From: Lanius collurio | Taxonomy: Eukaryota > Chordata > Aves > Passeriformes > Laniidae | NCBI GenBank assembly: GCA_020086605.1 | Contig: JACBWW010000002.1 | Location: forward strand, 31,469,287 to 31,533,286 | Direction: 5' to 3' | Length of the DNA stretch: 64,000 nucleotides | Part shown: positions 48,978 through 61,400 of the stretch, piece after piece | How positions within the stretch are numbered: the stretch's first letter is position 1 | Layout: the number at the start of each line of letters is the position of its first letter | The notes under the pieces: model-generated | Database searches by the model: none | Seen by the model: only the letters and a program-made list of their open reading frames with translations | Told to the model about the DNA's origin: nothing | Position numbers and translations under genes: made by a program

Positions 48978-49040
48978 CCATTCCAGCTCTGGATTTTCTG
49001 GGAGCTGTTAAGCAGGTCACTTAGCTGCCTTCTGGTTTGC
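48978..49040 (+). mobile_element. Possible MIR-like SINE core fragment
   Basis: TTCCAGCTCTGG...GGAGCTGTTAAGCAGGTCACTTAGCTGCCTTCTGGTTTGC follows the order of the MIR core in sense direction (CCCAGCTCTGCCACTTACTAGCTGTGTGACCTTGGGCAAGTCACTTAACCTCTCTG...CAGTTTC). A central gap and many substitutions are present. The region before and after does not extend it. Confidence 0.35.
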
Positions 49041-50347
49041 ATTTTTTATGGTTTTTGACTGGTTAATGCTCATACTTGTGTTTGAACAAGCAATGTATTC
49101 CTTTATTGTCACTGTCTATCATTATAGATGATTCACTGAATCATTTTTGTGATGGATTTTCCTTTGATTCATCACATTTTGATTCCTTTATCTGACTAAA
49201 AACTAATTGAAATAAACAGATATTCTTGCTTGTATCTGTTCAATAACCCTGAATTCATAAATGGTAATGTATCAGTAATGATCTTTCTTAGTAATACAGT
49301 ATCTGACAGGGCTGAAATGATGAAAGAAACCATAATGCAAACAGAAATGCAGGTTAATATACTTATTAGAGGGCAATGACTACAAACATTTCTTGCTTGA
49401 AATGAAGACAGGTCCCTGATTAGGAATACAGGATTTCCTTTTAGATGGGAAATTTCAGCTAAGCACTGGTATAATAACTAGCTAAAAATACTCTTGGGTA
49501 GGAAAAAAAAAAAAAAGAAATATTATCTAAATGATTTATTTTTATATGGAGTTTTTTTCCTCCGTTTTGTAAAATGCAGCCCCTGGGGCATACGTGGTAA
49601 CTAGAGAAGGTTAGAGAGGAGCATGTACCAGGTTTTGGATTGCCTACACAGATATCTCAATGCTTTCCTTTAACATTACATGAGAAACCTCTTGTCTACA
49701 TCAAGACCTGTTCTGAAGGCTGAATACAGAAGAATGAAGATTAAAATTAGAAATAATCCCTTGTGGAAACTGAACAGTAAAAGTAAACAAAAAACCTCCA
49801 AATGGGGAAATAATGTCCTTTCCTTGGAACAACTCCTTGAGATCAGCAGTGGCAGTCAATCACTAATGTGTGGGCAGGATCTCCAGGCTATATAGTACTG
49901 TGAAAGATTTTCTAGGACCTTCCAGTTGTCATCAGACAACTAGTGGAGAGCCACCAATTTTTTTAATCTTCTGTATGGCTTTCTATAACAGAAAGCATGT
50001 CATTGTTATATTACCAGACCTGTCTTGCTGTATAATATGTCACAGACTAACTGAAAATAAAATATTTGCAGGCAAATGCAATATTAAGGAAAGGTGGTCT
50101 GTGAAGCCAGACACTGTGATACTGGTGTAATGAGTCTGTTCCTGTACCAAGTACACACACTTCTAAATGTACCAGTAGCAGTTAAGGTCTTTGCATCATA
50201 CAAAACATCCCAGTAGTTTTATAACTTTTCAGGCCTATAATTCACCAACATAAAAATTGTGGTTATTTTTTCTTCTTGGGTGATTACTCCAAGAAATTTC
50301 CAAATTTCCTCTAAATTCATTGTCTTTGACATTTGGGTCATTCTGAC

Positions 50348-50374
50348 TTTTTTTTTTTTTTTTTTTTTTTTTTT
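50348..50374. repeat. T27 homopolymer
   Basis: The longest homopolymer of the window. On the minus strand it would be a 27-A tract preceded by ...GGCACGCTCAG, as in a retroposed tail, but the preceding sequence is not recognisable as a processed gene or small RNA. Confidence 0.9.
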
Positions 50375-52011
50375 CTGAGCGTGCCGTGCAAGAACTTTCC
50401 ATGCTCTACATTTTTTCATATATTTCTTTTAGGTCATTCTCTTATTGTCGTCAGCAATGCTGAACTGCTGTAGAATAGGGCTAGAAAAATTTGTGGTGAG
50501 AGGACATTGGAGTCTGTACCATCTACTTGAGTGCCTGTGCAAAGGCCTTTGAGATACAGGGGAGTACTGATGTCTTCAGACTTATTGCAAAAGTTTGCAT
50601 TGGTCAGCTGATCATTTGCTCCTGGCAATATTTTTACATCATGCCATACCTCAGATCAAGTACCACACCTGTAAAAATCTCTACATGTATCTATTTTGTT
50701 CAACATGAATTTAAGATAACAGTTTTTGTATGAAGTGAGCATTTAGTTCTAATGTTAATGAAGATTTATCTGAGATGCACACAGATGAATGCTTTCTATA
50801 AATTGGAACTTTAGCAGGTGTGTATGAACATACCTTCTTGAAATCAATGTACTTATCCAGATTTAAATTAGTCTGGGGCTATCCATGTCTTCTGATATCT
50901 GCCAGCAATTTTTGAAAGCTGCTTATTTTAACAGATGTATTTTCAAAGGTGTGAAGATCTTAAGACAGACGTTTATTACAGCTCGCTTTTGAATATATGG
51001 GCAAATAAAGGAACATGTCATGTAAGGAGAGTTTATTATTTTTAAAGAAATGTAGACAATGTAGATATGAAGTTTTACAGAAGGCTGTCAGAATATAGGT
51101 ACTTCCCTAATTTTGATTGTGTCAGAAAGAAACAATTCCTAAAGCCTTTTCAACTGATGTCATGAAGAAACTACAGTGAAATTTAAAATGAGTGACAGCA
51201 AGGGTGTTCATGACATTCACTGATATAGATTTCTTTGAATGACACACTTAACCTCCAAACCCCTTGTCTCTCAAGAGGTTCTTGTGGAATCCTGTCACTC
51301 AAGATGGCTTTGCAATGTGTCAAATTGGCTATCACTGCTGGAAACCAAAAACTTAACAGAAAAGAGAAATTTTCTGCTGAAGATGGCATGCAAATACTTG
51401 ATGAGCATTTGAAAGTGCATTCTGAGTGAATACACTGTCCATGTTGTAAAATTCGGACAGTTATAAATTGTCTAAAGCAGGATAGACAAATATGGTTGTC
51501 CCTAACTCCCCATTACCAAACCTAACTTGTGTATTTAAGAAACTCTAGCATGTTTTGTATTGCTTCAAAAGCATGGGAAGTGAAAATGGACTTCTTATCA
51601 CATTGTTGCCAGGGGCAAATGCTTTGCACACAAACTGAACAAAAAAACCTCCACTGTGTGTAAACTGCAGAAGTCTTGTCTTCTGAACAATGGGATTTAC
51701 ATGCAGGTAGAGGAAACACAGTGGAGCTCTAGCTTTGAGCTCTGGTATTTTGTATCATGTGGTAAAAGTAATTTAATCATGCTTAACTCTGTTATATGAC
51801 CCGGACATGGCTAAGAAAATATGCTAGAATTTTTCTAAAGCCACCTACTTCATCCTTTTCTTCAATATCTCATCAGTAAAATACAGAAAATATTAAATGA
51901 AGAACAAAGCATAGTTCAGAGGTTCTGTTAAATGACAAATTAGGTAGCTCTGCTAATATGAACTGTGATATTTCATAATAAACTCTGAGTTTTCATAATT
52001 TGCTTCATATT

Positions 52012-52032
52012 TTACATTCCAATGGAATGTAA
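52012..52032. repeat. Perfect 9-bp inverted repeat, 3-nt loop
   Basis: TTACATTCC (52012-52020) pairs with GGAATGTAA (52024-52032) around AAT. The halves contain ACATTCC/GGAATGT, the core recognised by TEAD-type factors in M-CAT sites (known: CATTCC). The duplicated, opposed layout is seen; any binding is inference. Confidence 0.6.
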
Positions 52033-55000
52033 TTGGAGCTGTCACTGAATTAGTGCAGCATGATGTCTACAAGAAAATGTAAACTATGTTGCCAAAAAAA
52101 TAAATTTACAGGAGGGAAAACTCGAGCGGAACTGTTCTTAACATCAACATCCTGCTTTTTCACTGCATTTCAGGATGTAGTGAGCTTTAACTGCACACTT
52201 CCTTGTCCTTCAGAATCATCTGGGAATACTGGCAGGAATCCATGTCTCAGTCAATACTGAAATAAAGCTGATGGCTTTTGTCACCTCTCATTAAAGCTGC
52301 AGACTTACCACTGCCATTAAAACCATGTGGGAAACAAATGTTTTTTTTCTTAAAATATCAAGGCTTTTATAATCATGGTCAGCCATTAAAAATGAATCAC
52401 CAATCTCTGAAGATGTTGGACTTGATACATGACTCTATATTAAGCGCTTTTTCACCATTCTGGTTGTTGAGGTGGGAGCTAAAATTAAGCAAATGTTGCA
52501 CTTGAACCTTTTGATATCCCTTTATGTGCTCAGGATGGAACGAGTCCTAGCATTAAAGAGACACAACTTTTTAACCTTTACCTGCATTAGGAATCCAGTT
52601 GATGCCCATGGAATCACTGGACAGAGGATCACCATCTTCAGCAATAGCTGCAGAAGTGCCTTTGTGTACACTCAGGATAGAAGGGAAAACAAATATGTAG
52701 TTTTGGCTTTTTGAAGTACAAGCATGTTAGATGCTTTGTATTGAGATTTGGCTTTCTTTGGAGTAAAGGTTGGATTTTGCAATTTTAAAATTACTACCAT
52801 TTTCATGTCTTCAATGTGTATTAACTTTTTTCTTCCCCTCCTGGTAGCCAACACCAATGCTACCATGCAAGCTGGTACAAGGGGACACTGGATGACTTTG
52901 AAGGCTGGGTCAGTCAAAGATGAAATACAAACTCAATCTTCACAGTTTTAATGATTATAAAATCACAATTTGATTTTTCTTGCAAGAGTATTAACCTGTC
53001 CATCTTAGTCCAGCTCAAACATAGACCATTATATTTGGCCTGCCAAAAATCTTCTGCATGTGTCTGGCAGCCTTTGTCACCTCCTGAGCATCAAAACAAG
53101 TGTTTGGGATGACTTTAACTGTAGGAAGGGGGGAAATTCTTAAGTGCAGTATGTACCATGTGGATTGCTGTAGTAACAAAGGTAGAGATAGTCACCACAT
53201 TTATAATTGAAGAGATAAGGCTCAATTTATTTACTGGCAATTAGTGTGGCTGGCAAAGCATTCTTACAAAAGGTCAAAAACTCCTTTGTCCTTCTAATAA
53301 GGGGCAGAAAGACCAATATATTTTACAGCTGCTGTAGCTTTATTCCATATCAAGTACACAATTTTCTTTCCTGTAATTGCAAGCAGTAGCAAATGATGAC
53401 CGTAACATGTTCTGAAGTACAGAGACAAGAATAAATCCGAGCAGACAAAAACTCACCAGGAGTTCTTTAGTGTTTGTAGAAAATATGAAGAGTAATTTTT
53501 AACTGAGGTGAAAGTAAGCACGTGAAAAAGATGTTTCTAGTAAAACAGCATTCCTGTCTGCTGTGCCTGAGAGCTGCTTCCACATGGGAGGGGGAGGAAG
53601 AAAATGTCACCTATTTTATAATTAGAAAAACAGCTGTGAAACGATGATGGCATTTCCCTAGGGAATTCTTTACTGCCTTAAAGGACTTGTAGAAAGTAAA
53701 TTTCAGTGAGACACAATAAGTCAAATCAAGATAAAATGCAATTTTTCCTTTTTCCTGGAACTGCAGCAGCAATTGGTGTACTGGAGGTGATAACTTCAAG
53801 GCTGGCTGGGCGGGGAAGGGCTGCAAATGCAACAATCAATTGTCCTCTCAAATTTACAGGTTTTTATTCTTCAGCCTAGGGCTTGCCAGTCTGGGTTTTC
53901 AGGAGTAACCTGGCTATGAATGCCTGCATCTGTTACAATATTCCCTTGAGTTATCAGTAATTAACAACAATCTTATGATGAACTAGGAGTTTTTGCATGG
54001 CACTGAGGGTGTCCTGGACATTAAAAGATGAAAAATGAGTAATAGGGAGGAAAACAATTGTGTTGCTTATAGTATGTTTCTTCTTTTCTCTTGTTGGCCT
54101 TGCACCGGTGAAGCAAAGCACATTCCCATAATCTCTCTGGATGCCCTGAGAACTTTACTTGGAGAGGTGACCAGGAAATGTTCTGCTGGGAAAACAATCT
54201 GAAGCAATACCAGGCTTTATAAATCTGATTTCTAGACCAATTAAAAATACTATTGTCTTTGATCACCAACAGTCTGGTGTGAATATGTGAAGGATCCTGG
54301 CTGAAGATTTCATAAGCCATCTATTTTTACTTTCTTTGGTGTTTATTCTATTTATGGTGGATTTCTTAGGCCAGTAATGAAAAGATAAGTATTTTATTGT
54401 ATTTTTGCCCCTGCTCTTCATTATTTACCTTTCATTTTGGACAGAATGACTTTTCCTGGAAGGTCGGAGGTGGGGAAAGAGAGAGATGGGCATGGGACAA
54501 ATAAGCTGTCCTAAACTAGTCAGGAAACTCCTACTTGACTGCTAATACACCTGGACCATACAGGAACTGTGGCTACAGCAAATCTCTTTGGTGGTTAATT
54601 ATAAAAATCCTCCCTCCATATGAAGTTAAATGGACATGAATGATTGCTTTCTGAGATGGCCCCCTCTAGACCTTCAGGATCATCTGTCAAATATGAAGGC
54701 ACTCAGTCTCTCTCATCTTTCGATGTTTCATTTTGGGGCAACTAGAGAGGACTCTTTATGTGATATGGACAACATTCATTTAGCAACTGCTTTTTTCCAT
54801 GAGATATTCCTTTTGCTGATAGACTGATTAGAAATGTTATCTTTTTCATAGATATTTTCCAACTCAATGTTGACTTTGAGTGGGTTCCATGTGGCAGAAA
54901 GCATCTTGCTTGCTGCACAGAGACATTGCTGTACAGCAACATAGTAGCCACATGGAGTATTGATTGAGGATGTCAGGAACAGCCTCTCTGAAGAGCTTTA

Positions 55001-55482
55001 ATGATGCCAAATGCAGGGGTAATTCCCATTTATCCTGAAGATTGACAGCTTGCACATGACACCAGCCAAACATCACTGAATCACCAGGAGAGCCGACTTC
55101 TGAATGATTGCTTCTAGATGTGTTTACCTTTGAAGTTTCCTATGCAGAAACTGACTTCAGATCTGTTAAAATATAGGAAGGATGTGGCTATTGTTTGAAG
55201 TGATAGCACTCCAGTTTGGAGTACATCTTCTCTCTCTTTCACAGCCACATGTGTTAAAGAGCTTTTAAGAGAATTGTCATTCCTTTTCACTGGATTTTTA
55301 GCAGCATCTTTAACAAAACAAGTATGTGCTACTAGCTTCTAATGGGTCCCAGAGGAAAATTTATGGGATGAACTTTAACCTAGAAAAAAGGTAATATCCA
55401 GGGCAGTGTTTAGTCATTGCATGCACTAGGACTGTTTGATTATAATGCCTAGTCAAGAGGATATACGTGGGAGCATTTTACT

Positions 55483-58400
55483 ATGTCTCTATGTATTATA
55501 TGTAAATGTGATATTATTTTTAAACAGATCTATATGAATTATCTTTCTTTATCTCTACAAAAATGTTATATTCTGCCCAGATTTGCTCATTGTTTTTCTT
55601 GTGTTATGACTTCATCGTTCCCTAGGTCTCTTTCTCTCCTTCCTAATTCTATTCTCTTTTCTTTGAAAAGATTTATTCCTGACAGGTCTGGTTGCATCAG
55701 AGCCTGGAAAAGGTTTTTCAAACTCTTCCTAATGCAGGTGGTTTGGCACCATTTATTGGAAGCAAAATCACATATAGCAGTTGGTCACCAGCTATTAGAC
55801 TCCACATGTGATGCCACCTGTGATACAACAGAGTCTGGGCTGGCTCACTTGATACAGATATCTTTAAAAGGAGTAAGGATGAATAATTGCACAATTATTT
55901 TGTTGCATTCCATAATATTACTTTAGTGCAAGCTGAAAAGTTTTGGGCTTAATGATTGTATAAGTATCACTCTTCCAATATTGGTAGGGACTTAGATAGA
56001 GAGTGATGAACATTTAATAGGAAAAAAAATTGACTGTTACCCACATTCTCCCTTTTTAGAAAAAGAACCTTAGAAAAAAAGCAGTTGATTAATTTTCAGT
56101 TTACCTTTTCTTTAACGTAACAAACTTCCATTTGAGGTTTAACTAGGACTGTTCTAGCATGCAACAAAAAGTTAGTGGAAGATAAAAGGGCATAGCAAGA
56201 AAAAATATTCAAAGTGAATAATTTAAGATCACATCCATAATTAATGGCATTTGGAAAGCTTCCTCTAGTGCTCTAATCATATCTCAAAATGTGCTAATTA
56301 GAGCAGTTTCATACAAAACAGTGTATGCAGGTGTTGAACATCTTTTTTCTGTTCCTTTTTTCAGAAATGTAGCAGTAACTGGTTCTCCTGGCATTAGCAC
56401 TCACATTTAATAAATGTTTCACAATTTAACATATATTTGACAGCTGAAGAGTGTGCACATAACAATTACCTTGTTAGAACAGATTGGATCAAGAATGCAG
56501 AACAAAATCAGATATTTTTAGTACAGCAACTTAAGCTTGTAGTAAACAGTGAAGCTTCCCATAATGTTCTTTGGGGCTATGACTAGCAAAGATTTGAAGC
56601 TGAAAGAAAAAAATTGTCTTGAAAAGACAAAGTATCTACATTCATCTACTTGAAATTAATGTTGTCTCAAAGCAGTTCTGATACTTCAGAAAAGCTAATA
56701 ATTTGCTTACTGCTTGCACTGTGTTGTTATCTTTTGGCTGAGAAGGATTTTGCTGCCCAGTTCTTCATTTATCTTGGAAATCAATGACAACTGACATCAC
56801 AGGTCCCTGTCTCTAACCCCTCTCCAAAATTAATCAATATGATCCAGAAAGAAACACACTGTGCATTCAGGTCTTTGTGTGTATACATTTTGGCTTGTGT
56901 TACTGCTCTGCCAGAATGAAACAGGAAAACCTGAGGAAATGCCCAATTTACTCAGAATGCTCCTGACAGCTCTTCATTACCCAAGCAGGAGCTGGTTGTT
57001 CAGGGCTGTAGTGTCCAACAAGCAGGTGTGAGGACACTGTCAAATGAATAAGTCTGAAGTGCACAGATTGTGTTTGAAATGAATGTATCACGACTCTGCA
57101 GCATTTTTTTATGCAATTATTCTAATAAAACATTTTATTTTATTGAGGTTCTACAAAATTTCACAGAAACAAATAGTTCCATAACCATGTATTATTAATA
57201 ACTTATTTCCCTTAAAGTTGAGAGCAGAGCTATTCTATTATATGTTGCAGATTCATAAGATACTTTATTGGAGAGCCTGCATTCTGAAATATTAATCTTG
57301 CGAAATTGAACTCATGGGTTTAAACCTAAGATACATCCCATGTTTCAAGAGGCTCAGCAGTACCTAGGTCCATTTTTCCCAAGCAATCTGTAGACTTAAC
57401 TGCTGAGTGTGAATTAGCTCTATTTCTATGCTGTGTTCTCCTCATTCCTACACATTAACATTCAATCCTCTTCTGTCTTCTGCAGCTAGATGAATTATTC
57501 CCTGAGAACAATTCATTTGACAGTGAAATTTGCCCTTTTTGCATTTGTTATTTCTCCATGAACACATCGCAATTTGCATTAATTAGTTTATTATTTGAAA
57601 TTGTTTGATGAATAGTTTGTTTCAACCCATTTCACTCATGTAGCTAATATTAATTTGAGTGTTTCATCCCAGTGATTTACCATTCAAACTGTGTCCTATT
57701 ATATCATATGGTGATTGTTCCCACTCCCGCTCCAGATAACACAACTGGAGTCAATCAAAAACAGAAATATGGTTCATGAAAAGTTTTCGAAGGAAAGTTT
57801 AATTCTATTCTCTTACTATTTTCCAAAATTATTGTTATTCCTGAGTAGATCTTCTACATTTTTGCTTTTGTATTTTTCTCTTTTTCCCAGTTTCAAAACT
57901 GAAAAAAAGAGATTTAAAGACTTAAAGTCTCTTTTTGTTTCTTTTTTTAAAATTACATGTCCAAAGAGATTGAGTAAAATAAATTGGTTGTTTATTTTCT
58001 TCTATAAGAAAATGCTTTTCAGTTGAAGACAATTTTTCCTGAAAACATGCTCTTTGCAAAAAATATACTTTTGACTGGTCCAAGCTATACATTTTCTAAA
58101 CAGCTTTTGCTTTCCCATGAGGTATGATTCACCAACTAAAAATCATACTTTGACATATTAAGTAAAATTTTAATGACATTAAAATGTTTTTCCACTTCCT
58201 CCTTTGTCTGAGGAAAAAAAAAATACATATCATTAGGAAAACTGGAAATATGTGCACAAAAATGTAAAATAAAGTTTTACCATCTCCAAGAATGACCATG
58301 AATATTTTCTTTCTGCTCTTTGGGGAGTTCGGGTCTCTTGCTCCAAACTTCAAGCAAACTTTGGAGTAGAATGTCCTTGTTTCTGCTAAAATAGGTATTA

Positions 58401-61400
58401 TATCTCTGCACAAGTGCAGTCTGAAAAACATCATCTCAGGATGCACAGAAACCCGTGGTGTTCATCTATACTCACAAATACATACTACCCCAAAAGAAGC
58501 AGAATGCTGTAGTAATATATTGAGGATTGGAGTAATAATGAAATCTCCCGCATTTTAATGTTCAAAAGAGTGTTAAAAAACAGAAGTTGAGTACTGTTCT
58601 TTGAAAAAAGGAAAAGATTGGGTAAAGGACTTCCTTAGATGTGGATTATTTTTTTAAACAAATCTCAGAAAAAATAGGAATGTTCCAGTATATAATTACA
58701 TGTATTCTAATCCTAATCACTTAAAGCAAATTTGACCAAGAGTGTTTATTCATGGCAAAATCAAGGAAAGGCAATGATGGGACACAAATGGGAAAGCAGA
58801 AGCAAATGGCAGTATAATTAATGCCATCAGCATGCTTTTATAGAAGATGGATTCTTTCAAGCAGAGAGTACAGTTTTTGAGATCTCTGATGTGTTCAGTG
58901 AATGTTTCTCTGTGATATAGTACATCCAAGGTATTTTTGAGACAGGTAATATACTGACACAGTCTTCTGATGAGAAAATTACTGCTAAACAAAATGAAGA
59001 GAGCCCACAGAAGCAGGGTAGGGAGTAAGTGAGAGTAATTTTAAAGTTTGAGTCATAGTCCTAAAAAATTGTTTCTGGGAAGATACTGCCATTGTTTATT
59101 CTTGACAAGGTCTAATCTAGGAGGACTGCACTTGTAAATACCACATGTATATTTCTGATGACGCAGAGTTAGTAAATGAATAACATTGGTAAATTGCATA
59201 TGGGAAATATAGGCTGCTCTGGATCATTTGCAGAAGTAAACAAGCACATACTTCAACACAAATGTGTTTGTGTCCTTATCCTACACAGCTGTATTGCCAG
59301 ATATGCAGAAAGTCTGTTAGTCTTAGGAAAATGGAGCTTCAACCTTGGAATTAATAACAGAAGAGCACCAGAGCAGCGAAACAATATCAGAGCATTGACC
59401 ATGAGTGGGCATTCTGATGTAGCTAAAGCTCAGTACTGTTTCTGAAGAACTTATTGGGGAATATCACATATGAACAAGGAAGTACTACTTTTTCAGTTGT
59501 CATGCTGTGAAGAAAGACTAGCATGTTTGTTTCTAGCTGTTTCATTTGCTTAAGAGATAGTTATAAATGCTATTATGAATCATGAGCCTTTGGCACTAAT
59601 GATACGCTCTTGTTTTGAGTTCTAATAGTCATCCTTCAAAAAAAGTTATGAAGGATTGAAAAGGATTGAGAAAAGAATATTAGAAAAATAAATTATTCTA
59701 GGGAAAAACTGAGAAAATTGTATCTGTTTTGTGCATCAAAGAGAAAATTAAGAGATGATCGTGGGAAGAGATGGCTTATTGTAGGTGGTATTTCTGTCAG
59801 AAAGATGAATCCATGAGATTCAGGATCTTGAAGCTAGACTTAGGTAAATTAAAAGAGAACAATTAATCAGTGGAATGACTTTCCTCCAGTTATGATGGGT
59901 TCTCTGTCACTGGCAACTTCTAAATCAAGCCTCAATGTCTTTATAAAAGTTTTCTAAATGCTCAAAATGAGATAAAACTCCTAAGAAGTCATTTACATGA
60001 GATTTTTGGCCTACTGTATAAAGGGAAGAGAGGAAAAAGATCTCTGTTCTTAAAACAGGTCCATGGTACTTTCCTTTGTAGTTTACAAATGCTACTGGTA
60101 TTGAAGTATTCAAATCATTTTGACATATGTGTACAAAAGGCACTACTGTTCATGTTACTACAGGAAATTTGAATTGAATCTCAGAAGATTATAGGTGTGA
60201 TCATGTCTTTAAGCACTTAACATGGAGATCTGTTGGCAAGGCACTTAGATCAAGTCTTTCTGGAGCATCAACAAGTCAAAGTACCTGAGTGATGACAGCC
60301 ACAATCTAAACAGTTTTACTAGTGTATGCAATATTGTCTGAGAACTGTGGACATCATAGAAGGCTTTTCTTGTCAGCAGTGAGGCAGGAAGCTTGCTGAA
60401 GGAATTCTGTCTTCATGGTGGATATTTCTGTGCTGAAATGCCACAGTGGGATATTGTTCATATGGATGAGAAAATACAGTTACTTCTGATAAAAGCAATG
60501 GCTCAGCGCTGCATGCTGCTTTGTCATAAACCTCTTTGGCTAACGTTATTTTTCTCCTGGTCTGGGTTTTAACATTTTACCATGTTTCTGAAATTGGATG
60601 CATTGAAAATATTGATAGAAAACAAGAAGTCCAGCATCCATGCACAAGAGTACTTAGGGGTGACTGGAAAATACCCAGGAACAGTCCCTGAGATCTCTCT
60701 TTTGTAATACAGAGTAGAAATCTGGCCATGATCAGAAAAAAGAGAATGGGCAAGGCTATCTGTGCCAGCAGGCATCAGAAATGCTTGCATCACCTCCATT
60801 TCTCAGACCTGTCAGAACCAGCCAAAAAAGGAGGCAAGGGGTATTACCAGCTAACATGGCTTTCTGGAGTATCATTGTATATATCTAAGTAATGCCCCCT
60901 GAGGGGTAGTATGAAATCTAGGCAGGAAATCACCTTGGGTTTGGCCATTAATCTCTAGCACTTCATTTGCTTTTGTGACTGTAGAAATGGGTTGGAAACA
61001 AGCAGTACAATAAGTGAGGTAAAGTGACAAAGTGAAACTTCTTCTCATGGCAGAAAAAAACAGAACTACTTTTATCCAATTTCTGCTTTGACTGTGGTGT
61101 CTATAGCTAAGATATTCTTTTTTTATTGTTCCATTAATTAAAAGAAACCTCCCTGCCTCTCTGGGGCACATCCCTGAGGAGAGATTGGTTTTGGATGAGA
61201 AGCATATTTTGCTCTTTCATCCTTTTCAAAACCCATAGTTTATTTTCTTTCTGTTTGTCAATCAGCATGAAAAAGCTTTTTTTGCTTTTAGTGCACCGGA
61301 AACAAATATGAAAAAAAGACAGAAAGCTTCAGGCAGTTTAAATGTGGGGGAGTGCTATGCTGATGCAAAGCTTCAGCAGATGTACAGCTTAATTAGATGT

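Larger units (their letters stand above)
48393..55482. other. Unique noncoding DNA, no gene recognised
   Basis: No exon recognised. Holds a MIR-like relic (48978-49040), a T27 run (50348-50374), an A-run near 49503 and a 9-bp hairpin (52012-52032). Open frames are short (up to about 99 codons). Confidence 0.5.

Noticed and set aside
50219..50440. Possible U6-like small RNA or Lys-rich peptide on the minus strand
   Set aside because: Only scattered words (AGCATGG, CACGC) resemble U6 and the spacing is wrong. The Lys run is simply the T27 tract read on the other strand.
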